64,000 nucleotides of DNA from Kocuria carniphila (GCF_004136555.1 NZ_NOIT01000001.1:124001-188000), one strand, 5' to 3'. Counted from the first letter of the stretch, positions 9,066-19,119 are shown. The notes: generated from the sequence alone by a model not told the origin. Program-made: numbers and translations.

Positions 9066-10709
9066 TTAAACCTCTTCCTGTATTGCTTTCTCGAATGCCG
9101 CTTTGTATCTTAGGCCATTCGACATCCACGTGCGTTCGTCTTGAACCCACTCGGTACCTGCGTCTGCGAGCCTCGCACGCAATTCATCGTTACTGTGTAA
9201 CTTGGTTAGAACCATGGCCAGATCAACAGCATTTCCCGGCGTGAACGATAAACCCCTATTAGGAGGATCCACAATTTCCCGGAGCGCGGGCAGATCGGAT
9301 ATAACCATGCAGCAACCACTAGCCATGGCTTCGAATGGCTTGAGGGGTGTTACGTAGGTTGCGGATCTTTCAGGGATACGTGGAACTACGAAATAATCAA
9401 TTAAGGAATAATACTCGGGAATCTCCGAATGATCGACCCGCCCGAGGAAGTGGACCAGGTCCGAAACGCCTAGTTCATCAGCTAGATTCTCCAGTAGTCC
9501 CCTGCGGGGGCCGTCACCCACCAATATGCATTCCATTGGGGTTCCCTGATCTAAGAGCACCTTTGCGCACTCAATCAATGTCTCCTGTGATTCACGGTAG
9601 TGGTCCATGTTCGATATATACCCAAATGTGCGTTTACCAATTAGATCGTGCTTTTCAGCTAACCGTCTTGACCGACTCGTGGGAGTGAAAAACTGGCTGT
9701 CTACGCCATTGGGTATGACTGATACCTTTTCGGGCGGGACTCCCCTAGAGATGATTTCACGACGCATTGATTCGCCAATTGTAAGCACGTGTGCAGCGCG
9801 TGACATGCAAAGAAGTTCTACGGCCCTCCGCTTGCTGTATATTTCTCCGCTTAATTCGCGATCAATGTCAGCTGTCCAATTGGCTTCAAAGAACGAGCGC
9901 ACTTCGTAAACAAATGGAATTCCCGTTTTTTCGGACAGGGCCATGGCAACAAGCGCGGTCTCGTAACCGCGACGACCGGAACTTGCGTGGATTATGGATG
10001 GTCTGATTATTTTTATTTTACGGTAAGCTAGCTCAGCCCATAATTCAAGCATTATATCTGACGGTAAAGCAGATGTATCGACTGACCCGAGATCAAAGTG
10101 ATAGTGACCTACACCTTGATAAACATTTTCCGATGGAAAAGGTCCGTCGCGCTGATCCGCATTGGGGAATCCCGGTTCGGTCAACACTTTGACATTGAAC
10201 CCCGCTGACTGCTCAGCGAGAAAATTATATTGACTTCGCGAGCAGAATCCATTCGACAGGTAAGGAGCGGATTCTTTTACAAGGTGTACAACAGTTTTGT
10301 CATCTCTAGGTATCAGGGGTTCAACTGGTCCCGGAAGTCGTGGCACCCATCCCGTGAGTTCCTTGTACCTTCCACCTAGCAAACGGAGGGATTGAGGCGA
10401 AGCAGATTTTTTTTCAGCCAGCTCGTTACTGAGCTGGATGCTTAGCCCTAAGGAACCTTGTTTAGTTGCGATGGAGCGCCTCAACTTTAGGAAATCCACC
10501 GTGGATTTGGATTCCTCACTAGCAAGGCTGCACACAGCTTCAGCGCACTCATACGCGTGCTGAGTGTACAGCCACCGCGCCATACCAAGAAGTTGTACAG
10601 AGCTAGGTGGCTCCTCCGCACTCGCCAAGGTCTCGACCAGTGGCATGAACTTACTGTCTTGTTCTGTAGTCGGAGCGCCATTCACGATGTCTTCACTGTC
10701 CAAGGGCAT
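9066..10709 (-). CDS. Glycosyltransferase, GT4 family with N-terminal extension
   Basis: A 547-residue protein. About 130 N-terminal residues form a helical, possibly TPR-like extension; the remainder is a GT-B glycosyltransferase with IIHASSGRRGYETAL, VYEVRSFFEANW, the SVIPNGVDSQFF loop, TFGYISNMDHYRESQETLIE, CILVGDGPRR and the C-terminal donor-binding TPLKPFEAMASGCCMVISD with its conserved glutamate. The VYEVRSFFE and TPLKPFEAMA signatures are shared with the GT4 modules of the 27659-32236 and 37314-39155 genes in this locus, suggesting paralogy. First gene of a two-gene minus-strand operon with the gene ending at 7873. Confidence 0.9.
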   Translation of the reverse strand: MPLDSEDIVNGAPTTEQDSKFMPLVETLASAEEPPSSVQLLGMARWLYTQHAYECAEAVCSLASEESKSTVDFLKLRRSIATKQGSLGLSIQLSNELAEKKSASPQSLRLLGGRYKELTGWVPRLPGPVEPLIPRDDKTVVHLVKESAPYLSNGFCSRSQYNFLAEQSAGFNVKVLTEPGFPNADQRDGPFPSENVYQGVGHYHFDLGSVDTSALPSDIMLELWAELAYRKIKIIRPSIIHASSGRRGYETALVAMALSEKTGIPFVYEVRSFFEANWTADIDRELSGEIYSKRRAVELLCMSRAAHVLTIGESMRREIISRGVPPEKVSVIPNGVDSQFFTPTSRSRRLAEKHDLIGKRTFGYISNMDHYRESQETLIECAKVLLDQGTPMECILVGDGPRRGLLENLADELGVSDLVHFLGRVDHSEIPEYYSLIDYFVVPRIPERSATYVTPLKPFEAMASGCCMVISDLPALREIVDPPNRGLSFTPGNAVDLAMVLTKLHSNDELRARLADAGTEWVQDERTWMSNGLRYKAAFEKAIQEEV

Positions 10710-11265
10710 ATGATTATTCTGTCACAAGTACTTGTCCCCTAAGCAGTGGGTGGCCTGGATGGTGACCGTGTCCCCTGGCACGGTCACAGCTTATACAGCC
10801 CGACACCCTCTGCGAGTACTTTGGGGGTTTACAGGGGTGCTTTCGTCTCGAGTCGCTGATATCCGGCCTGCTGTTGAAGTATGCGGACTTAGGCTCCCTG
10901 GTCGCGCTGGAGGAGGGTCCCCTCGAAATTAGATCTAGTGCTTATAGGTGATCTGGTTGCTTCTTCGGCGATGCTACGTGGTGAGGTAGTGGAGCTTGAG
11001 GTCTTCGACAATCGTGTTGGCAGCCTGCAGGTTGTTCTGACAGTTTCATGCATTTGAGCGGCTCGACTTGCCCGTTTGGAACTTGTCGTTCACAGCGTCA
11101 CGTTCCATGCCGAGATAGTGTTATCTCAAATGACTCTGATCCTGCGTTTCGTTAAACTCAAGTTGAACAGTTCACTGCACTGGTAGAAATGTCGTTCTCC
11201 TGTCGGAGCGGATAGTGCGCGGCCAGCTCAAGTCCGTCCACTAGTAGATATAGGAAGGGAACAGC
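10710..11265. promoter_or_regulatory. Large divergent intergenic region
   Basis: These 556 bases lie between divergent genes (minus-strand GT4 and plus-strand synthetase-hydrolase). No credible coding sequence is seen. It should carry promoters in both directions. It contains a 9-bp perfect inverted repeat (10762-10787, separate entry). AGGAAGGGA immediately upstream of 11266 is the Shine-Dalgarno of the plus-strand gene. Confidence 0.45.
10762..10787. repeat. 9-bp perfect inverted repeat, possible operator or hairpin
   Basis: GTGACCGTG at 10762-10770 and its exact reverse complement CACGGTCAC at 10779-10787 are separated by 8 bases. There is no T-run, and the repeat sits 53 bases upstream of a minus-strand start, so a protein-binding site or a remnant of a mobile-element end are both possible. 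Confidence 0.4.
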
Positions 11266-14190
11266 ATGGGTTGGAGCAGCGTATTTACTCGAGGGTTCGC
11301 AATTCATCAGAACCGGGGTCAGAAAGCGTTACCTGTGGGCTGGACCAGCTTGGCACTCCCTCCCAGAGGATGGACGTTTAGTTATGATCCTCTCGAAGTC
11401 CCGGAGTTCATTACGTTGTCCGAGAGTGACCACTGGATATTTGTCCATGGTTTGTGCGTGTACGCAGGTTATGACCACCGGTGCCTATCGGTCGGTGAGC
11501 GGCTCGCCGAGGCATGGTCCGCGGGCCGGGAGTCCTTCCTGGAGCTACTAGACCTACTGGGTGGCCGGCACGTAATACTTGCTGGGGATTCGACCAGTTT
11601 CGCGTTGTATCAGGACGCCACAGGCATGCGCTCGGTCTACTTCTCTGCAGACGCGGAGCTGATCTCCTCTCATGCTCACCTTGTTGCTGAGATCCAGGAG
11701 CATGCCGCCCGGACTCCCGATCAGGGCCGTAACGGCTGTTTGAAGTCTTGGGATAGGACGCCGTGGTTTGGTGTTTCGGGTCTGCTCCCCAACCATGAGC
11801 TATCCGTTCCCGATTTCTCGGTCACTCGCTTCTTCCCACGAGCTGCGAATGCCTATCGACTTTGGACCGTGGCGGACCGAGTGAATGAGTATCTAGCGTT
11901 GTTCAGAAATCAGTGGCGGCGGTTTGAAGCTCGTGGATTCGACCCAGTGCTGTCCATCACTGGGGGCAATGACAGTCGAACGAACCTGGCACTATTGTCT
12001 GAGCGCGCAGAGGGGGTTCGGACGTTTACGTATGCGGCGTCCAAGGACATCAAGTCTGCCTGGGCTGACAGCACACGGTTGGACCGACAGATCGTGGAAG
12101 AGATCAAGGAGTGCCTTCCGTTAGATCATCGATTTTTCGAAGTTCGTGCCGCTGATCGGAAGAGCGATAAGATCCCCCGGGCTATTTTAGCGCGCAATAC
12201 TTTGGGTAATCATGGATCCTGGCTATTGCCTTTTTACCTATCCAATTTTCCTGAGGATAACGTGATCCATATCAGGGGTAATACCTACGGGGTCTATAAG
12301 GCACCTTGGAACGCCGCTGAGGACAACAATCACATCGACGGTCTGCGTGCGCTGCATCGAATGCTCACTCGTGGTGACCGCGGACATGAAGCTCCTGAGT
12401 CACGCGAGGCCCATTTCATGGCCGGAGTGCGCCGCTGGCAGTACGACGGTGACCTGTTCGGGTATCATCGCAACGAATTACTGTACTGGGAGATGCGTCT
12501 AGGCCGCTGGGCCAGCGAAATCTACAACGAGACAGATCTCGCGTTCCCCACGTTTGACCCCACTAATGTCCGCCGCATGCTGGAGATCGCGCTTTCCTTC
12601 ACGCTGGACGAGAAGCGTGACAAGATCTTCCAATCTGAGGTCGTGAACGCGGCATATCCGCTGTTGAATTTTCCCGGTAAGAATCAGTCTGAGAACCTGT
12701 ACGAACAAACTAGGGATCTGCTTCGGTCAACGCCGCGCACTTCGGGGGCCTCGGGTGCAGGGCATCATGTCCTACCCTCCGTGCAGATGCCGGGCACTTC
12801 TGGGCCCCGCGATCAGATGATGCCCGCTACCGTAAACACTCCTGGCATAGGCCCTGAACGTGTCACAGTTTCTAAACGCTATCCGGAGGAACGAAACCTC
12901 CCACTCCAGCCAGGCATGACTCTGCTCAGGAATGGTGAAGTCGTTGAATCGGTCACCGTGGAGAGTCCCGAGTTGTACCTGCCCTCTACACATTTCACGT
13001 CCGGCACCCTGAGCGCCAGGGTCTTCGAGCCCTCGGGAGCCCGAGGATCCCTGGCGTTCACCGTTGAATCGGACTACGCGAAGCACGCGGCCCGGGACAG
13101 TTGGCAGTATGTAATCAGCGTCGACGGGTCGGTGCGGGCGCGCTGGGACGGGGCACTGCGACGTCGTCCGGTGCACGTGTCCGTTGAGAACATCACAGCG
13201 GAGACCACAGTGGAAGTCAGTGCAGTGGCCTTGCGAGATCGCGTCGGTATATTGTCCTGGGAAAAGGCCACCAGGGCGCGGGTGTCCGACGCAGTATTCA
13301 CTAAGCACGACCTGCCCGGGCCATTAAGCGTTAGTACAGACGTGGCAGGCAGCACCGTTGAGTCCACGCCGGAGGTTCTCCGCATATCAGTCGATGACCT
13401 GGGGTTATTGAACGCCGATGGATTCATTCCTGAAATACCGCGTCGCGTAGACGTAGTGACGTCTCATTGTCTGATCCCTCTATTGGTAGTCCGTCGTTCA
13501 GCCGCAGATCGGACCACGATCTGGTGCAATGGCCCAGTAGATCTTGCCCAATCAAACCGTGGCCCCGTTTTCCAGCGCTCCTCTTGGTGGCCGGAACTAG
13601 CCCACCACCAGATTTTCGTGTGTGATCCTGCCACTCTTGGAGCGGCCGCCGTGCCCATTGCCTGGGGTCAGTATTCCCCTGAGTACTGGTCCGTACCCGA
13701 CACGTCCAGGGCAGTTACTGCAATCAGTGCTGCCTTGGGGGTTACGGATGGTGGGCTGAGACAGTACTTCGGTTCTTCCGCCGGCGGATTCATCGCATTG
13801 GCACTGGCATCAAGGGATCCTGCCGCACGTGTGCTGATGAACAATGGTCAATTCGATTGGACCGATGGGTATCCAACCGCTGTGAAAACCGTGCAATCGG
13901 AGCGTCTGCGGAATATCTCACTCGAAGCCTTGCGGTCACGCACCCCCGAACGTGTCGATGCATTGAGCCATTGGGCTTTGTGTTCAGAACCTCCGCGCGT
14001 CCGTTACCTGGTGAACACTGCGCTACGACACGACCGTGAGATTTCGCTTCCCCACGTTGAGAAACTGCTGACAAATCGACCCGATCTTACGGACCGTATC
14101 CGGTGCGAGCGCTACCATGACGAGACAGTTGGGTCTGCTCCGTTGGACCAGGGGCAAATATTGGCGCTGCTTTCTGAGCCCGTGAGCTGA
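11266..14190 (+). CDS. Asparagine-synthetase-like / alpha-beta-hydrolase fusion protein (paralog 1)
   Basis: A 974-residue multidomain protein, function not established. Residues 1-170 resemble the Ntn-type domain of AsnB (LLDLLGGRHVILAGD, QDATGMRSVYFS) but there is no Cys at position 2, so glutaminase activity is not expected. Residues about 190-480 are a synthetase domain with an ATP-pyrophosphatase loop SITGGNDSR (residues 230-238). A linker leads to a beta-sandwich-like region (about 560-690), then an alpha/beta-hydrolase-like domain with YFGSSAGGF, nucleophile candidate Ser838. The expected catalytic His position is Ser957 here, whereas the neighbour has His. Start ATG follows AGGAAGGGA. 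The downstream gene is a same-domain paralog, 47 bases away. Possible role: ATP-dependent amidation or acylation of a surface-polymer uronate (inference). Confidence 0.8.
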   Translation: MGWSSVFTRGFAIHQNRGQKALPVGWTSLALPPRGWTFSYDPLEVPEFITLSESDHWIFVHGLCVYAGYDHRCLSVGERLAEAWSAGRESFLELLDLLGGRHVILAGDSTSFALYQDATGMRSVYFSADAELISSHAHLVAEIQEHAARTPDQGRNGCLKSWDRTPWFGVSGLLPNHELSVPDFSVTRFFPRAANAYRLWTVADRVNEYLALFRNQWRRFEARGFDPVLSITGGNDSRTNLALLSERAEGVRTFTYAASKDIKSAWADSTRLDRQIVEEIKECLPLDHRFFEVRAADRKSDKIPRAILARNTLGNHGSWLLPFYLSNFPEDNVIHIRGNTYGVYKAPWNAAEDNNHIDGLRALHRMLTRGDRGHEAPESREAHFMAGVRRWQYDGDLFGYHRNELLYWEMRLGRWASEIYNETDLAFPTFDPTNVRRMLEIALSFTLDEKRDKIFQSEVVNAAYPLLNFPGKNQSENLYEQTRDLLRSTPRTSGASGAGHHVLPSVQMPGTSGPRDQMMPATVNTPGIGPERVTVSKRYPEERNLPLQPGMTLLRNGEVVESVTVESPELYLPSTHFTSGTLSARVFEPSGARGSLAFTVESDYAKHAARDSWQYVISVDGSVRARWDGALRRRPVHVSVENITAETTVEVSAVALRDRVGILSWEKATRARVSDAVFTKHDLPGPLSVSTDVAGSTVESTPEVLRISVDDLGLLNADGFIPEIPRRVDVVTSHCLIPLLVVRRSAADRTTIWCNGPVDLAQSNRGPVFQRSSWWPELAHHQIFVCDPATLGAAAVPIAWGQYSPEYWSVPDTSRAVTAISAALGVTDGGLRQYFGSSAGGFIALALASRDPAARVLMNNGQFDWTDGYPTAVKTVQSERLRNISLEALRSRTPERVDALSHWALCSEPPRVRYLVNTALRHDREISLPHVEKLLTNRPDLTDRIRCERYHDETVGSAPLDQGQILALLSEPVS

Positions 14191-14237
14191 CCCTCTCCCG
14201 CGCTTCCCCGCCCCCTGATGTGATCGAAAGGAACCTT

Positions 14238-17030
14238 GTGGTTGTTCTGCACCCCTACCCCCGGGGGTTCGTGATCCATTCCGACACCGCGGTGACCGTT
14301 CCGGGTGAATGGTCCAGTGTCCCATTAGGCGCCTCCGGCTGGACCTTTTCCCATGATCGCCTCCGGGTCCCAGAGATCGCCCCTGTGAATGGCACCGACA
14401 AATGGGTCCTGGTCCATGGGCTCTGTCTGTATGCAGGGCTGGAAGACGTCGGGGTGTCCCCCGCTGAGCATTTAGCTCGCATGGCAGCTTATGGAGAGCC
14501 CGAGTTCCTCGAGGCATTGGACGTGCTGGGTGGCCGGCACGTCATCTTGTTGGGCGACAGCCGTAGTTTCAGAGTATTCAACGACGCCACTGGCATGCGA
14601 TCTGTGTATTTCTCGGCGGAGGCATCTCTGGTGGCGTCTCACCTTCAGTTGATCGACGACATACATCCGCATCCCGTGCGGGTGGACGAGAACGGTTTGC
14701 AAGGTGCCATTGCAGGGTGGGACCGAACGCGTTTTATGGGGGTCTCTTCTCTGCTTCCCAACCACTTCCTCAGCGTCTCAGACTGGTCTGTACATCGTTT
14801 CTACCCTCGAGAGTCGAACCGATACGAGAGCTGGAGCACCGCGAAGAAGGTCGATGCCTTCCAAAAAATGTGGAAGCAGGAAATGCAGCACCTGGTGGCC
14901 ACGGGTTCCAAGCTGGTCATGTCGCTGACGGGCGGTGCAGACAGCCGTACAGGTCTGGCACTGTCCATGGATCATGTTGACGACATCGAGATGTTTACCT
15001 ACACCGCGAGGAAAAACACCGGGGACAAGTGGTCCAAATCGATGACCAGGGACAAGCACCTGGTTGAAGAGATCAAAACCCTGTTGCCGCTGCAGCACCG
15101 TTACTTCTATGTGGGAACAAAGAATCTACCTAGGGCAGCGGAGATCAACGCTTGTCTCGACAAAAACTCGTGGCAGAGTCATGGCCGGTGGTTGGTCCCG
15201 CACTACGCCAATGCCTACCCGCAGGATGATGTCGTGCATCTACGGGGTAACGCTTACGAAATCGGACGAGCCTATTGGGGCACCAACGAGTGGAATGACA
15301 ACCTCGAAAATCTGCAGCAGCTTTACTACAAACGCACCAAACGTGACAAGGGTCTGGAACCAGAGGAGTCACGCGCAGCGGACTTCTACAGAGGAGTCCG
15401 CAAGTGGGAATATGATGTCCCGCTCCACGGCTTTCACCGTTGGGACCTATTCTTCTGGGAAACCCGATCCGGTCGCTGGCTTGCAGAAATTCTCAATGAG
15501 ACGGACGTAGCGTTCGAAACCTGTGTGCCCATGAATGTGCGCACGATGGTTGAAATCAGCCTGGCCTTCAGTATCCAAGAGCGCTCCGACGGGTATTTGT
15601 TCTCCGAGCTGATCAACGCTGAATGCCCGATCTTAAACTTCCCCGGCAAGAACGACTATCGCAACCTCTATGAACAAACTAGAGACGAACGGCTCGCCGT
15701 TGAGGCGCTACACAGTGCGGAGTCACGTCTCCCACTAGAAGCAGAGTTCGCAGTGACCACCGTGGAGGGTAGGCGTCACTTCGTCCACCCGGGAAACGAG
15801 AACGTGCATATCCCCCGTGACTCTTTTGTTCCCGGGACACGGGTGGAGCGATTCCTGCAGGCCGCGCCCCACACCGGAGATTTAACCTTTACGATTACTT
15901 CTCCCTACTGCCATGCAAAAGCGGAAGGCCATTGGCTCTATCAAATCTGTGTAGACCGACGGCCCGTAGCGCGCTGGGACGGCGCCGCTCGACGGCGCCC
16001 CGTGCATGTCACGGTGAGTGGCGTAACGACAGAGACACAAGTTAGCGTTCAGATCCTGGCCCTACGGGCGCACCCTGGCGGGGCCTCCTGGGAAACTGCC
16101 TCGCGAGCTCAAATCAAGGACATCATCCTTACGGAACGCAATCCGAGTAAGCCCCTTCAAGTCGCCACCGACATGCCCGACAGCATTTTCGAGTATGGCG
16201 AAGAAGCCGTCCATACCGTACATGTTGATCACGTGGGCGATCTGACGATCGACTCGTTCGAAGTAGACAGCCCCCAACGCGTGGATGTAGTCACTCCGAA
16301 CTGCGTTATATCCCTTTTAGTTGTCCGACGAGGGCACACCCAAGAGACAGTGGTGATGTGCAATGGCGCAGTGGACCAAGCCATCTCAGCAGGTAAGCCG
16401 GTGTTCCAGCGCTCCACTTGGTGGCAAGACATCGACCAGAACCAGATCTATGTGTGCGATCCCGCCACTGTGGGAGACCATGCCCTCTCTTTGGCCTGGG
16501 GGCAATACTCCCTCAAATACGAAGTGACACCAGATGCTTCTCGAGCAGTCCAGGCTTTGGCTTGTCTACTCGGAAGTACCCACCCACACCAGCGAGCATA
16601 CTTCGGCTCCTCCGCCGGCGGATTCATGGCTCTTTCCCTTCTGTTTCATGATCCGGAGGCACGCGCAGTCGTGAATAATGCTCAGTTCGACTGGACTCGA
16701 TGGTTCCCACCCGCAGTCAACAGTTTGCGCAAGATGCGACTGGACAACCGCCTGCCAGCAGATCTCCGAAAAAAGTACCCAAAACGCACTAATGTACTCA
16801 AGCTTCTAGCCAGCTTGTCCAAATCCCCGAGGGTGGACTACTGGGTCAATATGGAATCAGATCACGATCGAAATATCGATCACCCAGAATTCGAAATATT
16901 CAAACAAAATTTTCCAGACCTTAGTCAAAACATGCGCTGCCATAAATATCGGGATTCCAAGGCCGGCCATAATCCTCTATCCAAACCTTATACGCTTAAA
17001 ATCCTCCGCCAGATCGTTAATCAATCCTGA
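14238..17030 (+). CDS. Asparagine-synthetase-like / alpha-beta-hydrolase fusion protein (paralog 2)
   Basis: A 930-residue tandem paralog of the preceding gene, colinear over its whole length. I place the start at GTG 14238, preceded by GAAAGGA, because this gives exactly eight residues before RGFVIH, matching the eight before RGFAIH in paralog 1; a GTG 18 bases upstream is the alternative. Features: AsnB-like N-terminal domain without Cys2, ATP-pyrophosphatase loop SLTGGADSR (about residues 229-237), beta-sandwich-like middle, and a hydrolase-like C-terminal domain with YFGSSAGGF (Ser792) and AGHNPL (His911) as catalytic candidates. No signal peptide. Its last 14 bases overlap the 3' end of the convergent heparinase-fold gene. 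It is the better candidate of the two for hydrolase or acyltransferase activity. Confidence 0.8.
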   Translation: MVVLHPYPRGFVIHSDTAVTVPGEWSSVPLGASGWTFSHDRLRVPEIAPVNGTDKWVLVHGLCLYAGLEDVGVSPAEHLARMAAYGEPEFLEALDVLGGRHVILLGDSRSFRVFNDATGMRSVYFSAEASLVASHLQLIDDIHPHPVRVDENGLQGAIAGWDRTRFMGVSSLLPNHFLSVSDWSVHRFYPRESNRYESWSTAKKVDAFQKMWKQEMQHLVATGSKLVMSLTGGADSRTGLALSMDHVDDIEMFTYTARKNTGDKWSKSMTRDKHLVEEIKTLLPLQHRYFYVGTKNLPRAAEINACLDKNSWQSHGRWLVPHYANAYPQDDVVHLRGNAYEIGRAYWGTNEWNDNLENLQQLYYKRTKRDKGLEPEESRAADFYRGVRKWEYDVPLHGFHRWDLFFWETRSGRWLAEILNETDVAFETCVPMNVRTMVEISLAFSIQERSDGYLFSELINAECPILNFPGKNDYRNLYEQTRDERLAVEALHSAESRLPLEAEFAVTTVEGRRHFVHPGNENVHIPRDSFVPGTRVERFLQAAPHTGDLTFTITSPYCHAKAEGHWLYQICVDRRPVARWDGAARRRPVHVTVSGVTTETQVSVQILALRAHPGGASWETASRAQIKDIILTERNPSKPLQVATDMPDSIFEYGEEAVHTVHVDHVGDLTIDSFEVDSPQRVDVVTPNCVISLLVVRRGHTQETVVMCNGAVDQAISAGKPVFQRSTWWQDIDQNQIYVCDPATVGDHALSLAWGQYSLKYEVTPDASRAVQALACLLGSTHPHQRAYFGSSAGGFMALSLLFHDPEARAVVNNAQFDWTRWFPPAVNSLRKMRLDNRLPADLRKKYPKRTNVLKLLASLSKSPRVDYWVNMESDHDRNIDHPEFEIFKQNFPDLSQNMRCHKYRDSKAGHNPLSKPYTLKILRQIVNQS

Positions 17031-19023
17031 TTGATTCTGAGGCGAACACCTCAGCATCACTATCTGAATTTCTTTTTAGAAACGATCGAACACGATATAC
17101 ACCAGGCGCGAGGTTACGAAAAACAGTGCGGCCATTATCGCGCTTGTAGTTGACTCGTTGAATAATAGTCGAACCCTTATAAAGATAAAATGCAGTGTAA
17201 TCACTCGCCTTCGATCGCATAGAAGTCGCGACTATGCACGAACCATCCCGAGAAACGTGTACACCACGGGCAGGTGAAGCGGGATTAGAAACGTCCGCTT
17301 TCAGATGGGATTGACTTCCGTCTCCGATGGTTTCAATGTATTTTTTTGAAAACCCGCCAGTGCGTATGACAGTATGTAGATCCAACCCAGGCCCTGAAGA
17401 CGAAATATTCAAAACCGTGCCGTTCTCAATCCTCCCGAAATCCGGGAAGCGATGTGCTTTTGGCGATTTAGAGCCAACGGAATTAACAAGTTTCGCAGTA
17501 ACCGTGTGTTTACCCGTCCAACAGATTTCAAGAACTTTCTGACTTCCAAGAAATAATTCGGCTACATCATGATGCACTACAGCTCGCACCCCTGACCCTA
17601 AATGCCATAAAACTTCATAATCATGAGATCTCTTGTCCGAGTGCCCAACAATATCTGAGATATGCAACTCAATGTAGTCAGCATTTTCGTTAATCCGCAA
17701 ACCACGTTCATGAATGGATCCAGGGTTACGACTATTGACGCCCAAGACATTGACAACAGATTTACTATCACTCCCCTGATCTTTCAAGGTCACACCGACA
17801 GGGCGTGGGTCAACTCGTGACTGTGATCTCCCGTCTACAACAACAGTATTGTGTGCATACTGAGAAAAGGCATACTTTGTATAAGGATTCTTATAGTCGT
17901 AACCGAACGCTCCGGCTTCGCTTAAAAGCAATCTCCCAGCCGCATAAAATATAAGCGACAGATCATCCGCATGGTGATGATAATTGGAATTATAGCCTGC
18001 CTTGAAAAGAACAAAGCACGCCTCAGGGCTCCCCCACGCGCTTCGATGAATAGCGAAACCTGCCTCTGGTAAAACAAGCGTGCACTCATTAGGTTTCGAT
18101 CCTGATTTACCTTCAGTAATGGAATATTGAAACTCCCTCCCATTGAAGGTATTTTTAAGACCGGTATCTCGGACGCGTACAACTTTAGTATCGCTTATGG
18201 GAGGCAAAAACCCGTTAGGTAGGATAATGTGGGTAGCATATCGTTCAGAGTTCGCATAAATTTGCTTAATTACAGATGCCCGTTCTTGATCGTACTCCTC
18301 AAAAACAGGTATTAATTCTCGCACATATTTGGCAACCATGAAATGATAGCTCGGGCTATTCTCCACATGAACACCATCCCGAGTGAAACAGTCCTTGAAA
18401 TAATCATAAAGACGCGCAAGAGAAGTCTCCACGCACTTTGACGTGAACTCTTCACGGCAAGGGGAAATAACGTCAGGACCCGCTGCCGCAAATCGAAGGA
18501 GCGCAATGTCTTGAAACATTCCGTGATTATTCTTGCCTGCGTAGAATGTCGGATCCATCAATAAATCTACAGTGTAATGAACGGCACTCCTCAATGCTTC
18601 GAAGTCTTGAAGCGGTATATCTGCCCCATATTCATCAAGAAAATGCACAATTTGTAGACACCGCTGCGCCGTGGTCTCATCATGAAACGCCATTTGAGAT
18701 GACCCCGGTTTAGTTGCATTGACCCGCGACCACGACAACATGACACTACTAGCGAATACGACAGCCTGGGGCGAGCTCTGAAGCACTGAATGATGCCAAT
18801 CAGCGAAGAATAGAAATCCGTGTATGTATCTACCTGCCGTACGAGGCAAATCCGAATTCCAGCAAGCCCCAGAATCGAACTCGATGTCGCCTAGAGTTGG
18901 ATGCGCGATTATACCTTCATTCAGAAGACGTTCGGCTCTCTGGCTAGCAGACCGATTCCGCACCACTGGCACGAAGGATTTAATAGCTTGTCTTGTTCGA
19001 TCACGCACAAAAACTCTCCACAA
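17017..19023 (-). CDS. Heparinase II/III-fold family protein
   Basis: A 668-residue protein with the alpha/alpha-toroid plus antiparallel beta-sandwich arrangement of the heparinase II/III (alginate-lyase-like) group. Visible motifs: YAGKNNHGMFQ (165-168 NNHG), ENSPSYHFMV (221-227) and YHHHADDLSLIFYAAGRLLL (348-367), the segments that hold the catalytic Asn/His/Tyr and substrate-binding His in this fold. There is no signal peptide or membrane segment, unusual for a secreted polysaccharide lyase. In a biosynthetic locus it may be an editing lyase or act like the related uronosyl C5-epimerases (dermatan-sulfate epimerase has the same fold). AT-rich relative to flanking core genes. Its 3' end overlaps the convergent gene by 14 bases. 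Confidence 0.87.
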   Translation of the reverse strand: MWRVFVRDRTRQAIKSFVPVVRNRSASQRAERLLNEGIIAHPTLGDIEFDSGACWNSDLPRTAGRYIHGFLFFADWHHSVLQSSPQAVVFASSVMLSWSRVNATKPGSSQMAFHDETTAQRCLQIVHFLDEYGADIPLQDFEALRSAVHYTVDLLMDPTFYAGKNNHGMFQDIALLRFAAAGPDVISPCREEFTSKCVETSLARLYDYFKDCFTRDGVHVENSPSYHFMVAKYVRELIPVFEEYDQERASVIKQIYANSERYATHIILPNGFLPPISDTKVVRVRDTGLKNTFNGREFQYSITEGKSGSKPNECTLVLPEAGFAIHRSAWGSPEACFVLFKAGYNSNYHHHADDLSLIFYAAGRLLLSEAGAFGYDYKNPYTKYAFSQYAHNTVVVDGRSQSRVDPRPVGVTLKDQGSDSKSVVNVLGVNSRNPGSIHERGLRINENADYIELHISDIVGHSDKRSHDYEVLWHLGSGVRAVVHHDVAELFLGSQKVLEICWTGKHTVTAKLVNSVGSKSPKAHRFPDFGRIENGTVLNISSSGPGLDLHTVIRTGGFSKKYIETIGDGSQSHLKADVSNPASPARGVHVSRDGSCIVATSMRSKASDYTAFYLYKGSTIIQRVNYKRDNGRTVFRNLAPGVYRVRSFLKRNSDSDAEVFASESIRID

Positions 19024-19119
19024 TCTCGGATTCCGAATACCGACCGCACCAGTTGCCTATAGTTGACTAGTCTCAGGTGCGAACGTATGCCACAGAGCAG
19101 ACCGGAAACGTTTAAACAC

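Noticed and set aside
10732-10932. Small open frame in the large intergenic region
   Set aside because: No Shine-Dalgarno, no recognisable motif, and composition does not stand out; likely chance.
10950-11060. Possible transposase remnant on the minus strand of the intergenic region
   Set aside because: Only a 22-codon open stretch between stops, without any diagnostic transposase motif.
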